The notes: generated by a model from the letters alone, not told the origin. A stretch of DNA of 64,000 nucleotides from Theocolax elegans (GCA_026168455.1 CM047426.1:89307986-89371985); one strand, 5' to 3'. Numbered from the stretch's first letter, positions 1 through 14,097 are shown. Numbers and translations are program-made.

Positions 1-456
1 CTTAAATCAAGGTTGGACAAGTTCACTGCTCAAGGTTTGGGATGAGATTTGCAAAAATAGATGTACAATGCTTGATGGATTACCGCTATACAGCGTAGCT
101 TGTTAATTATTCGAAACGTACTCATCATCATTAGTCTCTAATGAAAATTGTATTAATGTGTTAATAACACAGTAATTAGTTACCTATATATATATATGTG
201 CTAATAATTAACAAAATAGAGAACATTATTATGTAAATATAATAATAAATTCTAATTTAATTAAAAGCCCTGATGTTTAATTAAATTTTGTTGACAGTGT
301 ATGTTTGGGAGATGCGTCTATATATATCGAGGATAAATAATTAAAGATTTTATGTGAGTGAAGGTAATTTCGTATGTGAGGGTAGTGTAATAACAATTAC
401 TTAAGGAAATGTGTTTAAGATTCAACACGTAAATAGGATGTTGAAAAAATCAATAC
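1..456 (-). other. Intron of MCT-A (5' part)
   Basis: AT-rich sequence following the donor AAG|GTATTG of the MCT-A exon. No acceptor followed by transporter-like coding sequence is seen before the window edge, so the next exon lies outside. Confidence 0.65.
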
Positions 457-2055
457 CTTTTCACTCTGCCTGACGAAGGTAGGTAGATTAACGACACTCC
501 TGAAGGCAGGATTACCACCAGGACTGTTCCTCGCCTCGATAGAGGTCCTCAAGCTTTGGAGCAAGTACTCCGGTGCCTTTCCGCTCTTCATCATCTTTCT
601 GAGCTCCTCGGTACCAGGGTAACACTCGTCTATCGAGCTGTTCTGCGACCTCGAAGTGGGATCCTGAACACCGTTCTGCGACCTCTTTGGCGAAGATAAA
701 CCCTGCTGCTTCCTCTGCTCGAGAACCCACCATTCTGGATCCCTCATCACTGTACCACAAACAATCATGTTGAAGAAAGTCCCTGCAAGTAGTAAGACGC
801 AGCCTCTCCATCCGTACTCCTCGATGAAGAAAGTTGTCATAGGAGCATAGACGAAGGTCCCTATTCCAGTACCACAAGCACCAAGCCCTACAGCCAGGGT
901 ACGTTTTTTATCGAACCAAAACGCGATGCTCACGACCGCGGTGACGTAGCAGAGACCCAAGCCCAGCCCGGCGAGCACGCCAAACGTCAAATACATTACC
1001 CCGATGCTGTGCGCATAGCTACTTAAAACAAACCCTGTCCCTGAGATCACACCTCCGGCGATGGTCATTTTCCGGCAACCGTAACGATCGACCAGCGCGG
1101 ACATAATCGGTCCGGAGAGCAATGGCACCGCCATGAACAACGAGCCGATCCAAGCCGTCGTCGATTTCGAGGCTCCGAATTCGTAGAGGAACTCGATGTA
1201 GAGGAGCCCGAAGCTAAAGGACACGCCATCGGCGATCATGGAGATGACGAGCGATGAGACGACAACCACCCAACCCCAACCACCGTCCGGAATTTTCGAC
1301 TTTTTCTTTCCAATCACTTCCGAGCTGATCGAGTCCTCGTCGTCGTAGATCTCTAGCATCGTGTCCGAACCGTCGATCGAGTCCTTCTCCGAATACTGTC
1401 GCTTCACCAGGATTCCCTGACCCTTCTCCGGATTGGAATCCCGTTTCTCCGTCGGGCTCACTCCCACTGTCAAATTTGGAGAGGTCAAGTAGCTGTCGAC
1501 CGGAGTCGGGGGTATCCTGTTGTCGGTGCATTCGGTCCCTGGACTCTCGAACCCGAGATGCTCCTCGAGTTCCGGAGTCGCGAGCGACAGATCCCCTTCC
1601 TGGGAAAAGGATTCGAGGCTCTTGTCGATCGTGAGCCCGGGAGTCGATGGTACTCCGCGTTCGTCCGCGATGCTGCTGAGATTTTCGGTGTCCTCGTCGT
1701 CTCTACCGATCCCGGAGCTCTCGGAAGGTGTTTCGAGAGGTAGTACTGAGTCCTTTTTGAGGGGAACATCTTCCGGTGATCCTGGGTATAGGGTCGGACT
1801 ACCGTTACGCCAACCTACCAGAGGTGCCGGTCCCTTCTTCACCTTGTTCGAGCTTTCGGGCTCTAGTTCTTGTTCGATCGAATCTTTCTTCGGGTAGCTC
1901 ACGAACCTTTGGTAATTACTGTTCTCCTTCTTTGCGAATAGACCTTCTTTACGCGGGGACTCGACGAGGTTGTTGTTGCGTGGTTGGTGATTGCTCTTAG
2001 GGATACGGTGATCGTTGAGGCTGTCGCGAAGAAAGTTGCGGTTTCGATCGGCCAT
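457..2055 (-). CDS. Monocarboxylate transporter-like protein MCT-A (SLC16 family), first coding exon, partial gene
   Basis: The exon encodes 533 residues of a major-facilitator membrane transporter of the SLC16 (MCT) family. Residues 1-255 form a hydrophilic, Ser/Pro/Glu-rich cytoplasmic N-terminus. The SLC16 signature PDGGWGW lies at 256-262 and begins helix 1. Helices 2-6 lie at about 299-321, 329-349, 352-381, 386-411 and 416-435, with the family motif DRYGCRK at 323-329. Residues 437-533 begin the large central loop. The start ATG has a G at -3 and G at +4, and no in-frame ATG occurs upstream before a TGA at 2131-2133. The exon ends AAG|GTATTG (donor at 456-455, phase 0), so helices 7-12 lie beyond the left edge. 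Reading through the donor would add only 13 residues before a stop. The position of MCT1 Lys38 is Leu284, which argues against a classical lactate/proton carrier. The gene is close kin of MCT-B at 25700-34346. Substrate unknown; family assignment is firm. Confidence 0.9.
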
Positions 2056-2461
2056 CGCGCGGGTTTCCTTTTGGCTTCTAAATATACGTATTACTGGTCG
2101 ACGATTGGCTCCAACGGCGTGGCCAACCCTTCAGCCCTTGGATCTCGCCGGGGTAATCGCCTGGACGGCCTTCACCTACCATAAGGACCACTGATGGATA
2201 CAAGGCGCGAGGCTCTCGAGACGGCGACGGGCGCCTCCTCAGCATGCACCCTCTTTTTCTTCCCGAGTCCTGCGAAGGATAATTATAAATTTCATTACGA
2301 TATTCTCTTACTGCGACGTCTATGGTTTTGTAATGATTTGATGACAACAATGACGTGATTACTGTTTGCTCTGTCGATACATTCGTTTCTTCAGTGCGTT
2401 CAGGTGATAAATCTTTTTTTATGATGGAGAATGATTTGATAACTTCGGGATCACTTGACAA
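2056..2461 (-). promoter_or_regulatory. MCT-A 5' leader with a 127-codon upstream reading frame
   Basis: The 230 bases before the MCT-A start codon are GC-rich compared with the flanks. A minus-strand frame opens with ATG at 2461 and closes with TAG at 2080-2078, 22 bases before the MCT-A ATG and in another frame. The TAG also forms a possible splice acceptor (tatttag|AAGCC), in which case the upstream frame would be intronic. Its peptide matches no family I recognise. It is either a translated uORF, a chance opening, or intron. Confidence 0.4.
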
Positions 2462-4729
2462 GAATTTTGTTTGACGAAAATTGCGATCTATAAATAGCAG
2501 GGCATAAGTGATTGATAAAAATCTTCTTAAGGGAGTTAATATTTATTGAGTTTTCAAATAAATAACAATTATTAATATTGCATAAACATAAAGTTTAAAT
2601 GTTTAACAGAGATTTAATATTATATATTATTAGTTGTATGTATATCAGTTTTGTTATAGAAATTCCCGTATAAGAAGTCAAGAAACCTATTTGTTACAAT
2701 AAACTATCCAAATATACCTTCGATGGGCATTATTTTCTTGAAAACCCATTTGTAGATTATTGTAAAACTTAAATTTTACCGACAAAGTTAACCGAAAGTT
2801 AACGAAAGTATTAATAAACGTTTTATTTTTATACAATATTAATAATTTTTATAAATTTCAATATTTAATCAGTATGTACCCCCTTAACCATTTCTAGTCT
2901 TGTTGTCTATATAAGCTTAATATAAAGCGGGTAGAAATAATAGATATTTTTACAATATTGTAGTTCTAAAATCGGGTCATCATTTCATATGTATACAAAA
3001 TCAAGACTTTCAATTGTTGCTGAATAACGCGATTCTTAATCAAAGGAAGTGAAATTTATATATACATAAATTAAATTTAATCCTACTGCGTCAAATATGT
3101 TGATACATTTACATCTTGTATACTTTTTATAATATTAATATTCTCAAAATAATTGTTCTGTGATCCCTCTTACCAGTACTATAAATTGCAGATACTTTTT
3201 AAGGCAGTTATTAACTTTATCAAGAATGTCAATCCAAAAATTGCATTTATATAAAATATAACTTATATAATTAATTTCTTTTAAATAAATGCATCGTATC
3301 TTATCAACAATCTCTATAGTGATATCAAAATGCTCAAACTTGTTTAATAAGCACGTCATAAGAATTATTGTACTTCTTAAAATGTTGCTGCAAAAGATAG
3401 ATTTATTATACCGTTTTCTCTGCTTTAATTTAACAAATTTAAAAAAAAAAATTATTTAGACAATAATTGCATTGTTCAACTAAGAAATTAAATAAAAATT
3501 TATTTATATACTTGTAAAAAACAGAAAATTCATTACGCGTAGTTTTATCTTCATTAGAAGTCGTTCTTCTAGTTGAAATTAATTACTAAATCAGTATATT
3601 ATGTCGTTAATACGAAAATTATAATAAATCTTCTACGCACTGAAAAAATCAGATTAAATATTATATTTTAATAGTAATTATTTAATCATTTAGAATATAG
3701 TAATGAAAGATAATTCTCATAATTTTCGACACAATTTAAACGTACAAAATATTAACTTGAGTAAAGAAAAGAAAATATACATCACGTGAACTAGTGTGTA
3801 TTAAAATACATAATATTGTCATTCGTGCAATAATACGAAATTCCGCATACCGCGAAATTTCGAATCATCCAGCTATAAAAAGTTACGTAATAACCAGTCG
3901 ATATACCACTATAAGTGCCATGCAACATCAACGTGCAATTTACATGCGTGTAAACATTAATCCCATATCTATTACGTCACGACAGGAAGTTAGTTACAAT
4001 TGTCATATACATATAAAGATCGTAAAAAAAAAGAACGTCGAATTTCATATATAAAAATGAATGAAGTAGAATATGCGTTGTACTCACCATCAGGGTAATG
4101 TGGAAAATAACGTTGATTACATGCGGTCGTGACTGAGCTTAGGAAAGTGCATGCGACAACCGGGTGCGTGAGCATTTAAAATACAAGGTAAAAAAAGAAT
4201 AGGAAAGAATAATAATTGCAAATAAACGGGTGTGCGCTAACGAACTAAAAATATAGGTCTACATATTTATACACGTAGATTTAAACCTGTAAATATAAGG
4301 ATATATGCATTGGTTCGATTGCGTGCTGAAAGAAATATAGTTAGATGCTGGAATAACACAAATATTAATTACAAACTGAAATAAAAATAAATCAATGTTT
4401 ACATTGTAAACGTTAATGTACAAAATATTAAAACACATGCTTATATATATACACAACAAATAGATGAAACTTAATAATAAATTAATGGAGTGTGATGTGT
4501 AATAAGCGGAAGTGTGATACAGCTGTTAGTTACCAACGTTAGTTATACATTATATTTTAAAAAAAAACATGCATTTTTTCAATTATTTTAATATTTGTTT
4601 TTTATTATTTGACAATTACAGTAATTTTATTACAAATAATTTCTGCGAATTAAACAATTTGTAATAATATATATATATAAATATTAGCAAGAATGAGCAA
4701 GGAGTAAAATTATTCTTAGGATTAAGATG

Positions 4730-4945
4730 GCAGACGCTCGTAACTAAGGAATAGAGCCCGAGGAATTGATTTACCACATTTGACACAAATTTGAAGTGTT
4801 TACCCTGGGTCCGAATGCGTCATTCGAACGTCGCCTCGCGTTGTACTTTCGAAAAGCTTCTTATCTCATAGGCCTTATATCATTTTAAGCATTGGATGCA
4901 GGAGACATGTCTAATTGGCGCACCAATTATACTATATAAAATGGA
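4730..4945. promoter_or_regulatory. GC-richer patch with CCAAT inverted repeat and TATA-like box
   Basis: A block of balanced composition inside AT-rich DNA. It contains ATTGG-CGCA-CCAAT, an inverted CCAAT pair, followed on the plus strand by TATATAAA at 4933-4940. It also holds one copy of the 19-base inverted repeat shared with 14098-14116. The arrangement resembles a small promoter or enhancer, but no transcript can be inferred from the sequence. Confidence 0.25.
4786..4804 (+). repeat. 19-base inverted repeat, copy 1
   Basis: CAAATTTGAAGTGTTTACC. The exact reverse complement occurs at 14098-14116. The flanks of the two copies do not align. Confidence 0.7.
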
Positions 4946-6559
4946 GCATAAACGTTAAGGAAAATTTAATTATGTGGAACAGGCTCTAATGATATTAGCA
5001 TTAAATATATGTTAATTTACAGTTTTACACATATTTTTTATTAATATTTTGTGATTAAAAGTTTAGAACAACAAATTCATGGTACAGATTATAATTGCAT
5101 AACAGTTGTATAGTAATCAACGAATTAATCGTAAAAATACAAGAAATATTTTAAAAAGTTTTTGAGATATCTTAATAATACTTGCGAAGTCATTTTTGTA
5201 CACTCTCTCAATGTCACGTGAATGTCTGAATTTTAACCTTCGCATTCAAAAGAATCCATTTAAGCTATATATTATTACATAGATTTACGTGATTTTACGA
5301 ATCATTAAACATAAAATTAATTTACTATAAATCTATTTAAAAAATATGATCAATTTTTATTTTTATATTTAATGTTTGGTAAAATTTAATGCAGAATAAA
5401 TCTATTTATGGTTTTACAGCATTCATAGTTAGGTGAAAAATAATATGGTAATTATGTATTTCTAATAATACAAGATTATTATCTTCAAATATTTATTTTT
5501 ATGAAGTATCGAATCTAGGAGTTTGTATTAATATTTGTTTATAATGTGGCATAATAATCAATTTTACGTAATTTATATTTTACAACCAGTATACGTAAAA
5601 ATCTTAATTATTTGGAATATTATATATTTCAATGGTCACTTAAAATCAAGGAAATGCTACCTCAGCACGTACGAAAAGTATAACTATATACTTATTGATT
5701 TTTAGATACGTAAGATTGGTAAGCGTTATTTCCCATTTGCGATAAGAGATTTGCAGAACAAATCAAAACGTACGTTACTCAACTGATTGATAATATTAAT
5801 TTATTTACGTGTACGTAAATATTAGTATGTTTGTTTTATTAAAATAAATATTTTATTTAAGTCAGACTTGATAGCAATTATTTACATAAGTAAATAAATA
5901 AATTTTCTTTTTAAATATGCAATAAAGTATTATAAATATAGGTATATATATATATATACAATTTGGAGTATCGAAATATTTCGACATGACGTATTATTTT
6001 GGCGACAATGAACCTTAGACGCCTTATCGGCATACCAAATATCATGTTTGTTATTTATGCGTCAGAAAGTAGATTACATTTTGGAATTATATAATAAAAT
6101 TTCAATTATATTTACTTTCTAAATATCTAAGATGTAAGTACCTCACGACGTGTAAGCAATTTTAGATTAGTAGATTTATTTTTGAAGAGTGATATGTAAG
6201 TAATAATGCAGTTAAACCATTTTTAGTACTAATTTTAAGTAAGTATGTATAGCGTATTTTTAGTGCAATTCAATTTATTTAGCTTTTTGCGTTTTTCAAG
6301 TGAATACGAGATGAATACATGATATGGAATATAAAAGTTTTTAAAAACTATAAATTAATCTATTTTTCTGTAATTTTTAGATTTTATAATAATGTCACTG
6401 AATAAGTGCCGTACCACATATCAGCAAGTTTAAAATACCGTTTACGATTTATCAGAAAGAAGGAAAATTAAAAGAGAAAAGAAAAATGGATAGTGTCGCG
6501 AGATTGTTGCGCACCTTAGAAAATTAGGGAAAAATCAATTTAGAGAACGCAAGAGTATT

Positions 6560-6940
6560 CATTCATTAATCAATTTAGCCTAGATACGAGAAATTCGTCG
6601 GTTGGTCGCGAGGATCTCGGACGTCACGCGGCGTAGGATCCGCGTGCGCGCGTTATGCGCTTCCGAATTAAAGGGAACGCTATACAGAGTAAGAGAGAGA
6701 GAGAGAGAGAGAGAGAGTGGTATTCGGGTTAGTGGTTCATCGATTGGCCCGACTCGTAAACGGGACTCCCCCGGATGCATTTTATCCTTGGTCCTCCCAT
6801 TCATGGCTCATACAAACGGGTCTTACGCGTTTTACAATGACGCGCGAGCGAAAAGTTGCGCAGTTGCCGAGATGCCAAGGTTTCCGATGGGGGTGGTACT
6901 TGTACCCCGGATTTTCTCCTTCATCTCAACTGTTATCTAG
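6560..6940. promoter_or_regulatory. GC/CpG-rich island with (AG)n tract
   Basis: CpG-dense sequence (for example CGGACGTCACGCGGCG near 6617) in an AT-rich region, containing (AG)13. GA tracts are binding sites for GAGA-factor-like proteins in insects and are common at promoters and enhancers. It lies 4.5 kb upstream of the MCT-A start codon. The open frames across it are low-complexity and not gene-like. Confidence 0.3.
6692..6717. repeat. (AG)13 microsatellite
   Basis: Uninterrupted AG dinucleotide tract within a CpG-rich island. Confidence 0.9.
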
Positions 6941-7779
6941 ACAAGTATATATGGATCTTGAATTGCATAAAAGTAGGTTGTATTTTTTATGAGGTAGTTT
7001 TTGGTCTACACAAAGTCCAACTGTATATATACTAAAATACTTAAAATATACATAATATAGTCATTTGCATTTTAGTTGTATACCCTTGGAAATAAAAATT
7101 AGATCGAATGCTATACTACATTCTGATATCGCTATACTAATGCTGATGTTACAAGTGTTCCTTTTGAAGTACCCATAAGATTTTAAACTATGCTAACTAA
7201 TGTAGGCAATTGTAAGTATACGGTGTTAGCACTTTCATTAACAAGATAAAAAATTCAGTGTAGGGTGCACTTGACTTGTACGCTAAGAAATTCAGAGTTA
7301 TTTTTAAGCACGGTACCAAAATATTATAAGCAATAATTGAAATACTTAAGTATTATTTCTGAACGATACGTAAAATGATTTCTAATTATTTGGAGCATAA
7401 GCCAGTACATATTTAATTCCTGTATACACAATTCCCTCTATGCCAAAAATTGTACAAACGAATTTTAGATTATAATGATTCAGTTTCAAAGTATATCTAT
7501 ATTACACCTAATAATCTTTGAAAGAAATTTTATTAGAAACAGATTGTAAGTTAAGGTAAAGTATTTACTATAAAAGTATTATATAAATTAGAAAATTATA
7601 TCCTTGGTCCAGAATTTTGGATATTTCTCTTAAATGTACGAATCCAACGAATGTACGATATCGATATCAAGAACGTACAAATAACAAATTAATACGAGCG
7701 ATAGATTTTGAGAATGTTGGATCGTTGGCTCCTCGAAAATACGATAACTAGGGCAAGCCGACCTATATGTGCACGCATA
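6941..7779. other. AT-rich non-coding stretch
   Basis: No supported gene, repeat or structured element was seen. Confidence 0.5.
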
Positions 7780-7952
7780 GACGTATATAGGTGAGCTAGC
7801 GAGGAGTATAGCGTTACGTCATCGCGACGCCGCCGGCTGGCCCCGTGACGTAGACGAAGGAATTGACCCTCGTCGCCGTGGAGACCGGTCGATTCCAACG
7901 TCGCCGTCTCGTGACGATCTCCACCCGATGGGACGCACCTACACTTACTTCC

Positions 7953-8027
<75 letters not shown>

Positions 8028-8130
8028 ATATACACAACATCGCCCTCTACCTCTCCTTGGCCTTTTTCCGCGTGTCGAGGGGAAAATCGCTTCTGATTTC
8101 GAGGTTTTATCGAATTCCTTCGAATTTAAG
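7780..8130. promoter_or_regulatory. GC/CpG-rich island containing a long (TC)n tract
   Basis: CpG-rich sequence on both sides of a 64-base TC tract, about 5.8 kb upstream of the MCT-A start codon. The composition matches other candidate regulatory islands in the window. No core promoter can be assigned with certainty. Confidence 0.3.
7962..8025. repeat. (TC)32 microsatellite
   Basis: Perfect 64-base TC dinucleotide tract, the longest simple repeat in the window. Probably length-variable between individuals. Confidence 0.95.
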
Positions 8131-11100
8131 TTACGAGGTGAGCTAAAATATATATTTCACATTTTCATAGTCACGGGATACTTATTCTACAAGGGAGAGA
8201 AATACCTTTTTTAGAGGTAATACACTTTATTTATTAATTGTTTATTTTGACGTTATCGCTGAATGGGTGCAAATAATAATTAAAAAAATTGATTCACTTT
8301 TAAGACTATATGTGTCTACATTATAAACCAATTCAAAATTATAGAGGAGGAATAAGAATTTAAAGTATTTTTAATATAATTCATATATATTAAAGTGCGC
8401 GCTTTATTCTTTGAAGATATTAAATTACATTTATTATAATAAAAAAAATATATTTATAAAGATATTTCGCACGTACACTGAGAGAAGTAATTCTTTAATT
8501 CAAATCCGGTGCATTTAATACAAATACACAGGGATTTGATTTTCAATTAAATGAATATTTCTTTATAGTTAAGTCATGGATTCTTTGTTTGTACGAAATA
8601 TTTTTTTCAATACCGATACATGTGTTTATCCGACTGTGTCAGATTGTATACTTATATTTTCGAATAGATCTAGTAAATTAATTACTTAACAATAATAAAT
8701 AAAAGATAGTAAGAATTATTAAAGAAATATATAATATTTCCTAAAAGATAATACATTAATATAATACGCATTGATCGTCCGTTCGCGGAACGACAACACT
8801 ATATTTGTTTTTATTTTAACGCACGAAAGCAATATAGAAAATACGAATTCGCGGAAAAAGTGAAGGATCGGCGAGTATTGTTTACAATCGTGCATGCATT
8901 TGACGAACTCCGCGTATCGGTATACTCTTTACTCTATCTTGCGTAAACTCCAAAAGTTCTCGTAACCTCTCTTTTTCTATAAAGCGTCTACGCGGATGTA
9001 TCGACTGATCATTCAAATCATCATTTCTTAACTATTAAGAAATATGACTTTCGAGCAAAGAAATAGTTTTCTAATTTCCAAATACATACGTGTATTTGAG
9101 ACAAAGAATTACTTCTCTCAGTGTACTAAATTCAAATTCTTGCATAATTTTTGTTTCATACAGTTCCCAACAAGCCATGCAAGACAGAATAATCTCCCGT
9201 TAATAACTCATATAACATTTCGCATTTGTGTTTTATAAAATCGTCAACGCTTTGAAAATACTATTCGAATAATAAAATAAACAATATCAAGTAATATTGA
9301 CGATTGAATGAATTAATTGATAAAATAAAAAATAGCATCGTTAATTTATTAAATTTCGTCAAATATACGATTGCGCATTACACATATTAGTGTTCGTTAC
9401 TCTAACGATTAAGAAAAAATAAAATATATTATTAAATTAGTTTAAATTTTTACAGGTGTATTGCCTATATATATGCGCACACAGTAAAAAACAAAAGTAA
9501 TATAAATCTCGCGAGCGGAAAAGTCACATCGCGAAAGCGTACACAGCACTAACGCAGGGGTTGATTTATTGTACCATCCAGTTAGCTCCTCCTACAAGGC
9601 TTTCGAAGAAGGCGCCACGACTGATTTTGTGTAACCAAGATAAAGGGAATCCAATAATTTTCTTTTCTCGGAAAAAATTTTAAATTTTGGTTGTAATGCT
9701 TTTACGTAAAAAACATTTACAGACGCGATTTTTATTTATTTTGATAAACTTTATTCTTGTTTTACCTATGCATATACATATATAGATTTTTATTTCATTA
9801 AGTTTGAATGGACGTATGTACGTGTACATTCACAAAGCTGTATTGATTTATTTACTTATTATTTAAGATGTCGGCAAAGCTTTTTCTCAGAAATTAATTT
9901 ACGCGCTATTCGCGATAATTCAGCTTTGCTAACGTTATTTGTTTATTCGCGATACAATCGCGTTTGTTAAAGTAATATTTATTATATATTTTCAAACGAT
10001 TATTTACTACGAGCTGTTGGTCAATTGCGAAAAAAAATAGTACGATACGCGTAATTTGACATTGAATGTTGCGTAGTTTTTTTAAATTTTATAATCCTAA
10101 TGAACTATAAAATCTACATGTATATTCAACTTTATGACTGTATACGTAAAACTTTTATGACTATTAAATACTTTAACGAAATTATAACACACCGAGTTTG
10201 CGTGTAAACATTAACATTTTCGTGAACTAGATTAAATATTTCATTCGAAAAATTGTGTTACAAAGCGGATCAAACTTGTCTCTTTCAAACTTTTGGCATT
10301 CCTAGGTACTTGTCGCGAGAAATCAATAATCTTATAATACATATATGTATAGTAAACTAAAACAAAGTAAAGTGAAGAAATATGCAAGTAACGTGCTTGA
10401 GTAGTTATATCCGAGACGAGTCAGACGATCCACAACGATCTCGTCTTATTGCATCGATGCTCGTTTCACTTGCACCGCGAATAAACATGAAGAATATGTT
10501 GATTATTTTTTAATTAACCTCTGCGCAGCGCAAAAATCGATCGGAATCGCGCACGCAATCGCAAAATAATTTTATTTCATAAGTGTCAAGGTTATACGCT
10601 TTACCACGTTTTAAAGAAACACTTGATGTAAAAATTGATTAATATTTTTTTTTAATATACAAGGTTAAGTCAGAAGATTTGTAAGTTATTTCATGTCTTT
10701 TGTTAGCATTGTTTACCTACTTGAAGGTATTATACGGAATTATTTAATTTACGTGTATATAAGATGATTTCATAATTTTATGTGCGTTCGAGTAACTATA
10801 CTTACGCGATAAATTACATTTGTGGTATTGCTTTAAAAATTGTTTAATTTTTAACTGTAAATTATTTTTTATGAACGTTAATTGGAAATACTATACGTTT
10901 TAAGACGAAATAACCTATATGAATAAAATATTACGCATTACTCCGTTCCAAGTAAAGTTAAGTATGGAAGCGCAATTTTATGATTATGTCAGATTATTCG
11001 CTTGTATATTGATTAATCTATACTCAAGATTTTATATAGATATATCGTATTTTTGAATTTATTTTTAAGTTATATATTTTAAATTATTAAGATATTATTT

Positions 11101-13833
11101 ATTTATAATATATTGGTCAATTTTTTATACATAAAAATTATTTATTTCTTGTTATAACCATGCAAATGTTTATTATTTTATTGATAATTATTATATATTA
11201 AAAAATAACTACTCTACAATCTGAAACATCGCAATTAAAAGTTTCAAACAATGGAATCCAAATAGGAGAATAGCTAATAATTATTTCGCATATTCAAGGT
11301 TAAACAGAGCTTTTTCCGTGTATTGCATATATCGCAAGTTCGTGACAAAATTGGGAGTAAAAAAAATGGTATATAAGTCTCGAGAGTTCTAAAATAACAT
11401 TGTCGTCGATGATGAAGTATCTTGATCTTGAACCTGAGGGCTTCGTAATTCTCAGGCAACGATCGGTGATTATTAAAAGCTTTCGAATAGATACTACAAA
11501 GGTATTCCTTACGGTATGTATATATTGTTACCTAAATCTTGTATTTGTTGGCCTTTACTTCAGAATATTAGTTTTATCGATTTTTATATACATACCCGGA
11601 GGTACGTAGCGTCGATATACGCAATTAAGCAATTAATTCGATTCTCAGTATACGGTTATTCATCAGTATTTATATACATACGCACTAAAAATATATTTTA
11701 TATACGTATCGGAAAAATTGAAATGAATCATCATGGCTATAACTGTGCGATAAATAACTTTCTTCTCTAATTCTTTATTTACAAATTGTAAACCTTGTCA
11801 AGATTTCTAAGGAATATTCAACGTTTATTAATTTAATTACACTTACGACGTGTCACTCTTTCAATTATTATACTAATAAAACATTTTTTTCATTTGTTTA
11901 GAGAATGAAGAATTTTCTACACAGAATCACTTATATTTTTAATAATAAAACGATCAACTATTTTTAGTGTGAGTGAGTACAAGTGAATTGTATATATTTT
12001 AATAAGACTTTTCCAAAGAAAAATGTGCTATACGATAATCATTAAAAGTATTTCGGTAAAAATAATAGCCTTTATTTTTACACTTGTATTTTTCGTTACA
12101 GTTTTGTTACGAGTTATTGATTTAAGTTAAATTAATAATTTCTACTTAATAATTACTCCGACTAATAATACAAGTATCCTTTATAAAAGAATTTCATTCT
12201 AATTAAAATTGAATTTTTTTTTTGTTACCAAAGACGTCAGAGATTGTATTACATATCGATATCATTACCGGCTCATCTATTATTATCAGTTTAACTGAAA
12301 ATATTTCATTTAAAGTGACTATAGTCATTTCTTCGTATATAATGGAAGATAAAATATTTTCTGCGTGGTTTTCAGCAGAGTTATACACATAAACAATCAT
12401 TTAAATAAATAAAGGAATTATCGGTAAACGCATATATAACAAAATAATAAACGAAGATGGATATATATAATTATACAAATTTGCAATAGCAACGTATTAC
12501 ATATATACATATCGATAAAAATGCGCGTGTGCGAAACAAATTTTCATATTCGGATACTTTGACGTCACGTTATATACCTTGTTTGCTATATACGAAATCA
12601 TGACGGATCTGATAAATTTATGACACTCACAATTTTAAGACACGTGTTAAACTTTCGTTGATCTCGTAAAATTTCTGACGTCCGAGATAGAAGATTCAGA
12701 AACAGTTTTAACCGTAAGTTACATTCATGCTTAATATTTATATATATGTAATCGATAATTATCACACCTTTCGTAGTAAATATGCTATTTACTATTTTTA
12801 AGTTTTTTACAAACACACAAAGTTTTAAGACACTTTATCTTCTACTTTTAGGATTTAAAAATAATATTTTTCATATTTTAGATTGTCGAGTTTAGCATTA
12901 TATTTATGGAAACTAGGTGTTATTCTAGTGAATATATAATGACAAGTCTAGTTTGTTTATCAGAAATAATTATTTACTTGTGACTTTTTATATAAATCAT
13001 TTTGATAACTTGAAAAACGTTAGATTTTGTATTTTATAGGAATTGAAATATGATGTTTACCTAAAATATAAGTATTTGTTAATTACAAGCATTTAAATTA
13101 ATTGTTTAGATTTTCGATGTCAGCTGATTAAAATAAATAACTATATTCACTTATACGGTGAGTGAGGCATCACCAAGTCATTTATCGAACATACAAAAGA
13201 TTCATTGTACACTTCGAAACTGTTGTATCTTGAATGAAACTTGAAAAATTTCCGGCGCTTGTTACGATATTTGTTGATATATTTGATTAATCTTATTTAA
13301 GTATTTCACTAACCACGTGCTGTTAAATTATCAATTTTTCTTTAAAAGCAATTAACTGGCAACACGATGTTTTAAATAATCAAACTTTGAAAACATAATT
13401 TATTAAAAGTGTGTATATATTTTGAGAGAACGTAAAAAATAGACTGTATTTATATTTTCTCTCGCGGTCAGATATTTCTTGTAACTTGAAAAAGTATAAA
13501 TATAACCATGAATGAGCAAGTTCATAAAAGATTGAAAAATTGGTATTTTTAAAACAGCATGATTTCACGTTTGCTCCCGTGATTCAAGTATCAATGAAAT
13601 CAATGACGATGTAAAATATATTATATAAACTCTCAATTCCTTAAAATTAATAATTAATTATACAAAAAAATAATTATGTAACATTTATTTTTTTATTTTT
13701 AAATTATTTATTTTTTATCATATTTAAAACTTGAATTATGAATAAATAAAATTCACCCCTTACATATATGTATCAGACGCGTTCATTAAAATTTGAACCG
13801 GTTATAGCAAGAATACTATAATGAGAATTATAT

Positions 13834-13858
13834 ATGTGTGTGCGTGTGTGTATGTGTA
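13834..13858. repeat. Imperfect (TG)n microsatellite
   Basis: TG-rich tract with a TGCG interruption. Confidence 0.8.
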
Positions 13859-14097
13859 CACCAATATATACAATTAATCATTGACTGGGTCCGATTAGAC
13901 ACAAATCAAAATATCAGACATTATCGATGAGTTCACGAATAATCGATAAGGCTCTTTATGTATTAAGTGGAATTGTTTTGGAAAAGTTTCACGTGCTCGG
14001 CATTCCATTAAGATTTCCCTCTTTTTATAGATGCATCCAATATTAACAATATTCGTAATTTCAATAAATGACAAAGTGCAAATTGTCATATTGTACA

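Larger units (their letters stand above)
2462..6555. other. AT-rich non-coding stretch
   Basis: No reading frame with recognisable protein features on either strand, and no RNA gene. The only distinct patch is a GC-richer block at about 4730-4945, listed separately. Confidence 0.6.

Noticed and set aside
1520..1897. 125-codon plus-strand frame
   Set aside because: Antisense to MCT-A, serine-rich by reverse complement of its acidic coding sequence, with no independent support.
10414..10446. Inverted repeat AGACGAG/CTCGTCT
   Set aside because: Only seven pairs around a 19-base loop; too weak to call a structured RNA.
12560..12567. Palindromic CRE TGACGTCA
   Set aside because: An 8-base word is expected about once per window of this size, and nothing around it supports a promoter.
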